Positions 6,301-13,898 of a stretch of DNA of 19,072 nt are shown piece after piece. The stretch is taken from positions 3,314,414-3,333,485 of the forward strand of contig CP070688.1 of NCBI GenBank assembly GCA_020353135.1, in the 5' to 3' direction. The DNA is from Chloroflexota bacterium (GTDB lineage Bacteria > Chloroflexota > Anaerolineae > Promineifilales > Promineifilaceae). Position numbers and translations under genes: made by a program. The notes beneath the pieces were generated by a model. That model searched no databases. It was not told the origin of the DNA and was given only the letters and a program-made list of their open reading frames with translations. Every line of letters starts with the position of its first letter. The stretch's first letter is position 1.

Positions 6301-9151
6301 CGTGAGCTTGATTACAGCCAATCCCAGCCAGGGAACGGGCTGCAGCGCCGGCAGTGCGCCTACCTGCACCCTGGGTTTCATCCCGCCCAATGCGACGGCA
6401 TCGGTCACGATCGTCGTCAGCGTCACGTCGTCTGTCAGCACAACCTTGATGAATGTCGCCGACGTGGCCGCGGCGACCGCCGACCCATTCCCGCAGAATA
6501 ACCACTATGAGTTGTTGACGGCCGTCGAGTCCGTCGCCGATCTATCCCTGGAGAAGCTAGCCACGCCAGAGCCGGCCACTGCTGGAACGGCGTTGACCTA
6601 TACGCTAGCCATCTCCAACGCCGGCCCCTCAGTCGCTTACGGCGTCGTTCTGACGGACTTCTTGCCACCCGGCGTCAGTTACCTGTCGGCCACCTCCGCT
6701 CATGGCATCGACTGCAGCGCCAGTGGCCAGGTGACGTGTCAACTAGACCCGCTGGCCGCCGGTCAAGAGATCCTCATGACGATGCTGACTGCGGTGGATC
6801 CCAACCTGACCGTCGAGCAGTTCACCAACTACGCGGAGATCGCCAGCCAGGGCACCGATCTGAACGAAACCAACAATACTGATAGTTTCACCTCCACCGT
6901 CCAGACAGTCGCCGACCTGACGATAACCAAGACAGCTTCTGTTGATCCGGTTGCTGCCGGCGAAATTCTGACCTATACCCTGACCGTCGAGAATCTCGGC
7001 CCGTCTAGCGCTATCAGCGTGACGGTAACCGATACGCTGCCATCGGGCGTAACCTACCTGTCCCTGGACGCCGAACCGCTGGGTGACTGCGCCGGGGGCG
7101 CCGTAGTCACTTGTGAATTCGCCGGCCTGGCGCCGATGGCCACAGCGGTGATAACTATCGGCGTTCAAGTCGACCCCGCCACGCTAGGCACGCTCGAAAA
7201 CACGGCCGAAGTCTCCAGCTTTACCTCTGACGGAGATCCCGAGAACAACTCCTTTACGCTGTTCACGACGGCTGAAGCCGGCGCCGACCTGAGCATCGGC
7301 AAGGCAGGTTGGCCTGAAACGGTCACCGCTGGTACAAGCCTGACCTATACGCTGATAGTTAGCAACAGTGGACCTTCAGACGCGGTGAACGTCGTCATGA
7401 CGGACACCTTGCCGACGGGCGTTACTCTGCTCTCATCCGACGCTGGTCAGGGCAATAGTTGCGGCGGCGATGCCGTGGTAACATGTACCTTGGGCACGAT
7501 GGCGCCTGGCGCGCAGGCAACGATCACCTTGCGTGCCGGCGTTGCTTCCAGCGTTTCCGTTAGCCTGCACAATGTCGCCGAGGTGGCGGCCGATACGGCC
7601 GATCCTATCCTCGACAATAATGAGGCTACTGTCGACACGGCCGTCGTGACCAGCGCCGATGTCTCTCTGACCAAGGAAGCGTCGTCGGAACCTGTCTATG
7701 CCGGCGCCATGCTGACCTATACCTTGACGATAGCCAATGCCGGCCCATCAGACGCGGCCAACGTCGTCGTCACCGACACTTTGCCAGGCAATGTAACCCT
7801 GATCGCGGCCGAGTCCTCTCAGGGCCCAGCCTGCGATACGGACGGCCAGGTGGTCTGCCAACTCGGCATGGTACCGGCCAATCAACAACTCCTGGTAACG
7901 ATCACGACCTCTCTCGATCCTGCCCTATCTCCGCAGTTACTTGTTAACCGGGCCGGCGTCAGCACCGACACATCCGATCCAGATGCGACCAATAACGGCG
8001 ACATCCTCACTTCGACGGTTGAGACGGCGGCCGATCTGGCAGTTACCAAGGCAGCCTCGCCCGAACCAGTAACGGCCGGTGAGAATCTTACCTACACCTT
8101 GACCGTCCACAATCTTGGACCGTCCAATGCGTCAGGAATCTGGGTTACCGACACATTGCCGCTCGAGGCTACGCTGGTCTACTCTGACGTCTCCCAGGGT
8201 GATTGTACCGGCACGACCCAGATCGTATGCGATATCGGCGACTTGTCGGCGCTCGCCTCGGCTGAAATCACCATCGTCGTGACGATCGACGCTGGCGCCT
8301 CAGGCGTGATCGAGAATGTCGCCGAAGTTAATGGCGACCAACAGGATCCTGATACCGAGAATAATCTGGAGACGGTTCTCACCAGCGTGAATCGAGAGGG
8401 TTCGCTGCCGCTGAGTTTGACCGACGATCCCGATCCGGTAATCGCGGGAACTATACTGACCTATTCGCTGGTCGTGACGAGCGCCGGCCCATCTGATGCG
8501 ACTGGCGTGGTACTGACCGACACCTTGCCTCAAGAAGTCCAATTCCTGACGGTCACGCATGACGTCGGGAATTGCGAGCAAAACTTGGGCGTGGTCGTCT
8601 GCAACCTGGGCAACATGACTGTTGGGACCGAGGCCGCTCTGGAGATCTTGGTCTTGGTAGACACCGATGCTTTGGGTGAGATAAACAACCAGGCGGTGGT
8701 GACGGCCGATGGCGCAACTCCCTCCGCGCAAAACGTAGATACGCTCGTCAATGCATCGGCCGATCTGGGCGTGACCAACAATGCCGAGCCGAATCCGGTA
8801 ATCGCCGGAGGCCAGATTACCTTCAATATCGACGTGATCAACAACGGCCCGTCGATGGCCAGACTGGTGGAGGTAGTCAACGACCTTCCTGCAGGTACCA
8901 GCTTCAACACCAGTCCTGACTGTGTCCCGTCCAGTGATGAGATCATCTGTTCGCTCGGCGACATGGACCATACCGAGACCGTTTCTACATACTTCGTAGT
9001 CGACGTGGCCACTGATGCCATCGGCATTGCTCTGAGTGAGGCAACAGTACAAAGTGAGACGTTTGATCCCGAGATCGGGAATAACAACTCCTTTGCCAGC
9101 ACAAAGATAGTTGCTCCGCCGGTCTACTTACCGCTTATTCTGTACCGATAA
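3314..9151 (+). CDS. Secreted DUF11-repeat giant protein with inserted beta-propeller
   Basis: A 1945-residue exported protein. Residues 1-30 form a signal peptide (MNRGR, then a long hydrophobic run ending VLA), followed by a short linker. From residue 64 there are thirteen DUF11 (conserved-repeat, Ig-like) domains. They begin near residues 64, 188, 312, 435, 827, 951, 1075, 1200, 1324, 1448, 1573, 1696 and 1816, each opening ADLxIxK and carrying LTYTLxVxNxGPSDA and VVTDTLP. Every domain has one pair of Cys about 10 residues apart, and I see no other Cys. Domain 4 is interrupted by about 268 residues of another fold. The protein ends VYLPLILYR. DUF11 domains build stalk-like surface or secreted proteins, so a structural or adhesive cell-envelope role is likely but inferred. 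The start ATG 3314 has AGGGAGGG at 3301-3308. A large hairpin follows the gene. Confidence 0.93.
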   Translation: MNRGRTLTLVLSILLPILLLIVLGQNMVLAAGEPDPVQARASSDQSPAETAVTDSVLAPLAGEADLGIVKAGDPVSVIAGEKLTYTLTISNNGTTTATFVVLTDTLPAGLIDAVASKSQGSSCSAGPDFVCPMGDLPVGASAWVTIVATVNAGFTGTLENKAGVTTVTTETNTVNNFTSLDTDVLTSADLFIGKSDQPDPIAPGDSVTYTLTITNNGPSDAAGVVVTDTLPLSTTLVSVTPSAGVSCSEGATTTCNLSVLPAGDTITVSIVVSADEGFTGVLQNDAEVSSSTPDPDDGNNTASEDTTVQTAVDLTIDKSADPDPAVAGANLTYNLVITNSGGFPASNVVVTDVLPAETTVVTATASQGSCVPGSTVTCTLGVIGADSTATVAIQVIVDSSATGTLVNTAKISTETNESDETNNDVELVTPINISADMSIGKVPNPDPAVAGGLLTYSLLVKNEGPSDATGITVADTLPVSTTFVSANVIQEAAIIQSVDTSLWDPFSPDPAGITYIPSADRLMVSDSELEEDPFNLTNNLFESSRHGALVNWASTLDYSREPNGLAYDPDSDTLYVSDDAVAQVHVVQRSSNSHLGSFSTSAFGNPVPEGLAYDTHRNHLYSIDGQFANRAVFDISPGINGDFLPPGDVISFSLQSRGISDPEGIAYNPETQTIWVGDFSRARVIETTIDGTVLRQINFTPDNIRVSGLTIAPSSANPAVLSLYITDRGIDNDQNDEKIFENDGKLYELVFPSASSPGGSCIEDAAVVDCDLDDIPAGEWALVSIVVQVDLLASGFLTNTATVSAATPDGDAGNDTHTITTPITTTADLSLTKFDDPDPVAAGERLTYTLVVSNSGPSIASMVKLEDTLPPSTTISSTHSSHGLGCDDKPNLECQLLDILPGTQATVTIIVDVAPNAPPSLTNIAEVKSLTFDNLMANNFVSETTTVTTSADLAIAKANWPNPATAGETLTYTLVVTNLGPSDAIGVVVTDTLPGGVSLITANPSQGTGCSAGSAPTCTLGFIPPNATASVTIVVSVTSSVSTTLMNVADVAAATADPFPQNNHYELLTAVESVADLSLEKLATPEPATAGTALTYTLAISNAGPSVAYGVVLTDFLPPGVSYLSATSAHGIDCSASGQVTCQLDPLAAGQEILMTMLTAVDPNLTVEQFTNYAEIASQGTDLNETNNTDSFTSTVQTVADLTITKTASVDPVAAGEILTYTLTVENLGPSSAISVTVTDTLPSGVTYLSLDAEPLGDCAGGAVVTCEFAGLAPMATAVITIGVQVDPATLGTLENTAEVSSFTSDGDPENNSFTLFTTAEAGADLSIGKAGWPETVTAGTSLTYTLIVSNSGPSDAVNVVMTDTLPTGVTLLSSDAGQGNSCGGDAVVTCTLGTMAPGAQATITLRAGVASSVSVSLHNVAEVAADTADPILDNNEATVDTAVVTSADVSLTKEASSEPVYAGAMLTYTLTIANAGPSDAANVVVTDTLPGNVTLIAAESSQGPACDTDGQVVCQLGMVPANQQLLVTITTSLDPALSPQLLVNRAGVSTDTSDPDATNNGDILTSTVETAADLAVTKAASPEPVTAGENLTYTLTVHNLGPSNASGIWVTDTLPLEATLVYSDVSQGDCTGTTQIVCDIGDLSALASAEITIVVTIDAGASGVIENVAEVNGDQQDPDTENNLETVLTSVNREGSLPLSLTDDPDPVIAGTILTYSLVVTSAGPSDATGVVLTDTLPQEVQFLTVTHDVGNCEQNLGVVVCNLGNMTVGTEAALEILVLVDTDALGEINNQAVVTADGATPSAQNVDTLVNASADLGVTNNAEPNPVIAGGQITFNIDVINNGPSMARLVEVVNDLPAGTSFNTSPDCVPSSDEIICSLGDMDHTETVSTYFVVDVATDAIGIALSEATVQSETFDPEIGNNNSFASTKIVAPPVYLPLILYR
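3503..9108 (+). repeat. Array of 13 DUF11 coding repeats
   Basis: Repeat starts in nucleotides are 3503, 3875, 4247, 4616, 5792, 6164, 6536, 6911, 7283, 7655, 8030, 8399 and 8759. Successive spacings are 372, 372, 369, 1176, 372, 372, 375, 372, 372, 375, 369 and 360 bases, so the single outlier is the domain with an insert of about 804 bases. The copies have diverged strongly at the DNA level, which points to old duplications rather than recent expansion. The last copy is the shortest and most divergent, and copy 12 has lost the ADL opening (it reads GSLPLSL). Confidence 0.9.
4775..5580 (+). other. Beta-propeller-like domain inserted in DUF11 copy 4
   Basis: Residues about 488-756 of the giant protein interrupt DUF11 domain 4 between its TLPVSTTFVSAN strand and its Cys pair. 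The insert has NHL/SMP-30-like blade signatures repeated several times: AGITYIPSADRLMVSD, NGLAYDPDSDTLYVSDD, PEGLAYDTHRNHLYSIDG, PEGIAYNPETQTIWVGD, SGLTIAPSS...LYITDRG. That suggests about five or six blades. It lacks Cys. Propellers of this type are usually binding platforms or metal-dependent hydrolase folds; no catalytic set is evident here. Confidence 0.75.
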
Positions 9152-9168
9152 TGTTAGATAGCTGGTAA

Positions 9169-9208
9169 GCGGGAATACCGCGGTTGGTTCCAGCCGCGGT
9201 ATTCTCGC
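9169..9208. terminator. Strong hairpin after the DUF11 gene
   Basis: Left arm 9169-9183 (GCGGGAATACCGCGG) pairs with 9194-9208 over 15 positions with one G-U wobble, around a 10-base loop, beginning 17 bases after the DUF11 stop. No run of T follows, so it may act as a transcript 3'-end stabiliser or a factor-assisted terminator rather than a textbook intrinsic one. Confidence 0.6.
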
Positions 9209-9244
9209 TCATGCGTTAATCCCACTTCATCATCTGAGTCGTTC

Positions 9245-9360
9245 ATGCCCACCCCTTCTTCATGGGCATAAACCACAGCTGGCATCCAGTCCGCTTTACC
9301 TCCTGGCATAGTTGGCGAGCCATGCGCCCTGATATATGCTTGACTGCAGCGCTAAGCGCT
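9245..9360. promoter_or_regulatory. Inverted repeats upstream of the PLP decarboxylase
   Basis: Two small symmetric elements lie in the 237-base gap. ATGCCCA (9245-9251) pairs with TGGGCAT (9263-9269) around 11 bases. AGCGCT-A-AGCGCT spans 9348-9360, just before the ribosome-binding site GGAGG (9374-9378). TTGACT at 9340 with TAGCAT at 9364 (18-base spacer) could be a promoter, but transcription would then start at the ribosome-binding site, so this is doubtful. Confidence 0.3.
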
Positions 9361-9388
9361 TGTTAGCATTTTTGGAGGTAACTAGCCG

Positions 9389-10810
9389 ATGCCAGGCCGG
9401 CAACATACACCAGATCTATGGGATGAGATACGCCAGCAGACTCGGAATAGGACCATCTATGATCAGGTCGTCTCTTACGCCTTTGAGTACCTTGAGTCAA
9501 TCGGCGAGCGAGAAGTTTTCCCGCCAACATATGCGCTACAGCGGCTGGCCCAATTCGAAGAGAAGCTACCTGAAGAGCCAGGCGATGTCCCGAACATCTT
9601 GCGGTTACTTCACGAGGCTGGTTCGCCGGCCACGGTCGCCCAGGGTGGCGGCCGCTACTTTGGCTTCGTAAACGGCGGCCTGATTCCCGGCTCGTTGGCC
9701 GCGCGCTGGCTGGCCGACGCCTGGGACCAGAATGCGGCGCTGCACGTGATCTCGCCGATTGCCTCCAAGCTTGAACAGCTCTGCGAAGAATGGTTGGTCG
9801 ACTTACTCACCTTGCCTCCTGGGACGGCGGCCGGATTCGTCAGCGGCACTTCCATCGCCACAATGTGTGGCCTGTTGGCCGGCCGCAACATCTTGCTCGA
9901 TAAGCTGGGCTGGGATGCTAACGAACAAGGCGTGTTCGGCGCGCCGCCTATTCGGATTGTGATGAGCGAGCAGGCCCATGGCACCGTGCGAAAAGCGCTG
10001 GCGATAATCGGAATCGGACGCGACAACATAGAGTGGGTTCCTGCGGATAACCAGGGACGGCTTAACCCGGATCATCTACCCGCGCTTGACGAACGCACGC
10101 TGCTAATCCTGCAGGCGGGCAACGTCAATTCGGGCGCCTTTGATCCATTCGTACCGCTGTGCCGGGAAGCTCGGCAGGCCGGGGCCTGGGTTCATGTGGA
10201 TGGTGCCTTTGGCTTATGGGCGGCCGCCAGCCAACAAACGAAGAGTCTGGCGCGGGGCATCGAACTGGCCGATTCCTGGTCAGTCGACGCGCACAAGACA
10301 CTCAATGCTCCCTATGACAGCGGCATCATTCTGTGCCAGGATCGAGCCGCGCTGGTCAACGCTATGCAGGCCACTGGTTCTTATATGCAGTTCAGTAAGG
10401 ATCGGGATGGGATGCTGTTCACGCCTGAGATGTCTCGGCGAGCCCGGGCCATTGAACTGTGGGCCTTGCTGAAAACGCTCGGCCGGCGCGGCGTCGACGA
10501 TCTGGTCAGCCGGCTATGCCAGAACGCCAAGCTGTTCGAGCGCGAACTGAATAAGTGTGACTTCAACATCTTGAACGATGTCGTCTTTAACCAGGTCCTG
10601 GTTGCCTGCGAGACCCCTGAGCTCACGGCCAAGACGCTGGCAAATATTCAGACCAGCGGCGAGTGCTGGTGTGGCGGTTCGGAATGGCGCGGCGAGCCGG
10701 TCATTCGTATCAGCGTTTGCTCTTGGGCCACGACGGCGGAGGACGTCCATCGATCCGTGCGAGCATTCGTCGAGGCTCGGGGTTTGGCCAGGCAACAGGA
10801 GGAAGCGTAA
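9389..10810 (+). CDS. Group II pyridoxal-phosphate-dependent decarboxylase
   Basis: A 473-residue fold-type I PLP enzyme of the glutamate/aromatic-L-amino-acid decarboxylase group. The cofactor lysine is K303 in SVDAHKTLNAPYDSG, the aspartate contacting the pyridine nitrogen is D271 in HVDGAFG, and the ring-stacking histidine is H197 in SEQAHGTVRKA. FVSGTSIATMCGLLAGRN is the phosphate-binding stretch. Length is normal for the group. The start ATG 9389 follows GGAGG (9374-9378) by 10 bases. The residues that would distinguish tyrosine, tryptophan, glutamate, cysteine sulfinate or diaminobutyrate as substrate cannot be read reliably by eye, and some relatives are aldolases or aldehyde synthases, so the substrate is open. 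priA begins 8 bases after the stop, so the two are likely co-transcribed. Confidence 0.88.
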   Translation: MPGRQHTPDLWDEIRQQTRNRTIYDQVVSYAFEYLESIGEREVFPPTYALQRLAQFEEKLPEEPGDVPNILRLLHEAGSPATVAQGGGRYFGFVNGGLIPGSLAARWLADAWDQNAALHVISPIASKLEQLCEEWLVDLLTLPPGTAAGFVSGTSIATMCGLLAGRNILLDKLGWDANEQGVFGAPPIRIVMSEQAHGTVRKALAIIGIGRDNIEWVPADNQGRLNPDHLPALDERTLLILQAGNVNSGAFDPFVPLCREARQAGAWVHVDGAFGLWAAASQQTKSLARGIELADSWSVDAHKTLNAPYDSGIILCQDRAALVNAMQATGSYMQFSKDRDGMLFTPEMSRRARAIELWALLKTLGRRGVDDLVSRLCQNAKLFERELNKCDFNILNDVVFNQVLVACETPELTAKTLANIQTSGECWCGGSEWRGEPVIRISVCSWATTAEDVHRSVRAFVEARGLARQQEEA

Positions 10811-10818
10811 GGCCTTCA

Positions 10819-13770
10819 ATGTACGCTGAGCTGGCCATCAACGTAGAAGCGCCGCTGGAAGGCACCTTTCACTACGAAGTGCCCCGGGACCTGGCCGAGA
10901 GCCTGGCAGTCGGCCACCTGGTGGAAGTCGAGTTCGGCCGCCGGCTGGCCCAGGGCATCATCCTGGCCTTCGACGATTCGGCGCCGGTGGAAGAGACAAA
11001 GCCGGTCATCGCTCTGATCGACGCCGAGCCGGTGGTCCGGCCGTGGCAGATAGAGTTGGCACTCTGGCTGAGTCAGCAGTACCTGGCGCCGCTCAATGCC
11101 TGCTTGCGGCTCATGCTACCGCCCGGCCTGACCCGCTGGTCCGACGTGACATATGACGTCAATCCTCGCTGGGATGGGACCGGCCGGCTGACCGAAACGC
11201 AGAGGTTGCTGATCGATCTGCTGCGCGAAAAGGGCGATCTACGCGGCCGGCAGATCGCCCGGGCCATGCCCAAAGGCGTCGATTGGCGGAGCGCGGCCAG
11301 GCAGCTGACGCGCCGCGAAATCTTGCGCCGGGCCACTATCCTGGATCCACCCCGGATACGGCCCAAGACGATTCGCACGGCCGAGCTGAGCGCCGCTGCG
11401 GACCAGATCGCCGCCGCCGCGACCCATTTCGGCCGCCAGAACAAAAAGGCGGCCGTCTTGCTTCACCTGCTCCTGCTAGACGATCCACTGCCGGCCGAAG
11501 CGGATGTTCTAGAAGCGACCGGCGCAGGGCCCGAGCATCTGGCCCTGTTGGCCGAAACTGGCTTCATTCAAAGGATCCCCGGCGAAGTCCTCGTCATTCC
11601 GGCTGACGGCCCAGAGCCAGCCAGCGCGGACGAAGCGCTTTTGTTGGCCCAACTGCCCGCGCCGATTTCGGTGTTGAGCGACCCTTCTGGGCGGGAGGAA
11701 CTTGAACGGCAGGTGGCTGCCCTGGTCGAACGAGGGTTGGCCGAATTGTTGCCGCAGCCGGCCACGACTGGACTGGCCCGGTTCCGCTCGACCACGACTC
11801 GCGAGCTTTACCGGCTTCGCGGCGCAGAGAGATTCTATGATATCCTGAATTATCTGGGCCAGGCTGCCGCGCCGACGCCTGTGGGCGCGATTTACGCCAC
11901 CTCCGGCTGCAATTTGAGCCATTTGCGACGCTTGGCCAAAGAAGGGCTGATCCGTCTCGGCCAGGAGCGGATTTGGCGTGATTCGCTGGCCGACCGCGAC
12001 TTCGTGCCCGGCGAGCCGCCAAGATTGACCAGCGATCAGGTCCAGGTCTGGAACCAGATTAAGGCCACACTGCGGGATCAGGAGCGATTGGCCGACGAAG
12101 CCCAGATTCGGCCAACCAGCCAGGGACAAAAGCAGGCGTCGGCCGCTTTCGTGTTGCACGGCGTTACCGGCAGCGGCAAAACCGAGATCTATCTGCGAGC
12201 GGTGGACAAGGCCCTGGAGCGCGGCAAGCGAGCCATCATCCTTGTGCCGGAAATCGCCCTCACGCCGCAGACGGTGCGCCGCTTCGCGGCCCGGTTCCCC
12301 GGGAGGGTAGCGCTGCTGCACAGCCGGTTGAGCGACGGCGAGCGTTACGACACCTGGCGCCGGGCTCGCCAAGGGCTGTTCGACGTCGTGGTCGGCCCGC
12401 GCAGCGCCTTATTCACGCCCTTGGAGAACCTGGGCGTCGTCGTCGTCGACGAAGAGCACGATCACAGCTATAAGCAGACGCCGCCCGTGCCCCCGCCCTA
12501 CTACCACGCCCGCGAGACGGCCGTGCAGTTGGGACGCCTGACAGGGGCGACGGTGATCATGGGCAGCGCCACGCCAGACGTAGTCAGCTATCACCGGGCT
12601 CAGGCTGGCGCCTACCGGTTATTGGAGATGCCCAGGCGCATCATGGGCCACCGGCAGCGCATTGAGGGCCAGTCATCGCGGCTGAGCCGGGAGAGCACCT
12701 ATGAGCAGACTGCCGGCGACCCTGAGGAGACGCTAACCATCCCGTTGCCGCCGGTCCAGATCGTCGACCTGCGCCAGGAATTGCGGGCCGGAAACCGGAG
12801 CATCTTCAGCCGGGCCCTGCAGCAGGCGATGGATGAAACCTTGGAGCGGGGCGAGCAGGCCATCCTTTTCCTCAATCGCCGTGGCACCAACAGTTTCGTC
12901 ATGTGCCGCGACTGCGGCCTGGTGCTGAACTGCCCGCGCTGCGAAATGCCCCTGACCTATCACCGGCCGGGCATGATGTTGGAATGCCACTACTGCGGCC
13001 GTAAAGAGCCCCAGCAGGAGCGCTGCCCCCGCTGCAACTCTCACCGGATCAAGTATTTCGGCCTGGGTACGGAGGAAGTCGAGCGGCTGGTTGGCCAGGC
13101 CTGGCCCGAGGCCCGTATCGTCCGCTGGGATCGGGACACCACCGCCGGCCGCGACCGCCACGAAGAGCTGCTAGCCAGCTTCATCAATCACGAAGCTGAC
13201 GTGCTGGTGGGCACCCAGATGATCGCCAAGGGGCTGGACTTGCCGCTGGTGACGCTAGTGGGCGTCATCTCGGCCGACGTCTCGCTGGGATTGCCAGACT
13301 ATGGCACCGGCGAGCGGGCCTTCCAGGTGCTGGCCCAGGTGGCCGGCCGGGCCGGGCGGGGACTGTTGGGCGGCCGGGTCATCGTCCAGACATACCAGCC
13401 TGAGCATTACGCTATCCAGGCCGCGGCCGATCATGACTACACCCGTTTCTACCTGGACGAGATCCGCTTCCGGACCAAGCAAAAATTGCCGCCCTTCAGG
13501 CGCATGGCCAAACTGGTAATCGCCGATCCAGTCGATAGTCGAGCCGAACACCAGGCCCGCCAGCTGGCCAAAGCGCTGCGGCTGGAAGCGCGCCAAAAGG
13601 CGCTTAGCGCTACCGAATTGGTCGGCCCGCTGCCGCCCTTCTTCAACCGGCTGGACGGCCGCTACCGCTGGCAGATCGTCATCCGCTCGCCCGATCCTAA
13701 CCGCCTGCTGGCCGGATTTCACATCCCCGCCCCATGGGTCGTGGATATCGATCCGGTTAGTGTATTGTAA
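10819..13770 (+). CDS. priA: Primosomal protein N' (replication restart helicase PriA)
   Basis: A 983-residue protein matching PriA, the 3'-to-5' superfamily 2 helicase that recognises stalled forks and loads the replisome. In order: the N-terminal 3'-end-binding domain (MYAELAINVEAPLEGTFHY, VGHLVEVEFGRR), a winged-helix region, Walker A GVTGSGKT at 448, DEEH box at 544 (DEEHDHSYKQ), GSATP, four CxxC-type pairs from C696 (CRDC, CPRC, CHYC, CPRC) binding two zinc ions, GTQMIAKG at 798 and QVAGRAGRG at 840. ATG 10819 is chosen because the PriA N-terminal motif starts there; the frame is open further upstream but overlaps the decarboxylase gene. The ribosome-binding site AGGAGG (10797-10802) is rather far, 16 bases away. 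The protein is larger than E. coli PriA (732 residues), mostly ahead of the helicase core. Confidence 0.96.
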   Translation: MYAELAINVEAPLEGTFHYEVPRDLAESLAVGHLVEVEFGRRLAQGIILAFDDSAPVEETKPVIALIDAEPVVRPWQIELALWLSQQYLAPLNACLRLMLPPGLTRWSDVTYDVNPRWDGTGRLTETQRLLIDLLREKGDLRGRQIARAMPKGVDWRSAARQLTRREILRRATILDPPRIRPKTIRTAELSAAADQIAAAATHFGRQNKKAAVLLHLLLLDDPLPAEADVLEATGAGPEHLALLAETGFIQRIPGEVLVIPADGPEPASADEALLLAQLPAPISVLSDPSGREELERQVAALVERGLAELLPQPATTGLARFRSTTTRELYRLRGAERFYDILNYLGQAAAPTPVGAIYATSGCNLSHLRRLAKEGLIRLGQERIWRDSLADRDFVPGEPPRLTSDQVQVWNQIKATLRDQERLADEAQIRPTSQGQKQASAAFVLHGVTGSGKTEIYLRAVDKALERGKRAIILVPEIALTPQTVRRFAARFPGRVALLHSRLSDGERYDTWRRARQGLFDVVVGPRSALFTPLENLGVVVVDEEHDHSYKQTPPVPPPYYHARETAVQLGRLTGATVIMGSATPDVVSYHRAQAGAYRLLEMPRRIMGHRQRIEGQSSRLSRESTYEQTAGDPEETLTIPLPPVQIVDLRQELRAGNRSIFSRALQQAMDETLERGEQAILFLNRRGTNSFVMCRDCGLVLNCPRCEMPLTYHRPGMMLECHYCGRKEPQQERCPRCNSHRIKYFGLGTEEVERLVGQAWPEARIVRWDRDTTAGRDRHEELLASFINHEADVLVGTQMIAKGLDLPLVTLVGVISADVSLGLPDYGTGERAFQVLAQVAGRAGRGLLGGRVIVQTYQPEHYAIQAAADHDYTRFYLDEIRFRTKQKLPPFRRMAKLVIADPVDSRAEHQARQLAKALRLEARQKALSATELVGPLPPFFNRLDGRYRWQIVIRSPDPNRLLAGFHIPAPWVVDIDPVSVL

Positions 13771-13817
13771 TTGAGACGCCTCAGGTTTTGGAGAACGTAC
13801 GGGGTCCGTCACTGCTA

Positions 13818-13855
13818 TTGATTCGGCGCAACTTCTGGTCTAGACTGTGGTCTAG
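13818..13855 (+). promoter_or_regulatory. Possible promoter with direct-repeat operator
   Basis: TTGATT (13818-13823) and TAGACT (13841-13846) are spaced 17 bases, each matching sigma70 consensus at four of six positions. TGGTCTAG occurs twice (13836-13843 and 13848-13855), 12 bases apart, and overlaps a perfect 8-base palindrome GTCTAGAC (13838-13845) over the putative -10. Together these suggest a regulated promoter for the flavoprotein gene at 13899. Confidence 0.3.
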
Positions 13856-13898
13856 GAACCGGTATCTTGATTGGCGGACGCCAAAAGGGGGTATTCCA

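Noticed and set aside
3503..9108. The DUF11 array as evidence of recent tandem amplification or a CRISPR-like repeat
   Set aside because: Copies share protein motifs but are strongly diverged in DNA, and the period of about 372 bases is a coding domain repeat.
10663..10818. Extension of the priA frame 52 codons upstream inside the decarboxylase gene
   Set aside because: The conserved PriA N-terminus begins at ATG 10819, and the upstream residues look like an out-of-frame shadow of the decarboxylase gene.
13772..13790. TGAG/CTCA hairpin with following GGTTTTGG as a priA terminator
   Set aside because: The stem is only 4 bp and the T-run short; too weak to call.
13788..13898. Upstream extension of the flavoprotein frame by 37 codons
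   Set aside because: No family similarity and no ribosome-binding site there, whereas ATG 13899 has AAAAGGGGG at proper distance; the region also holds promoter-like elements.
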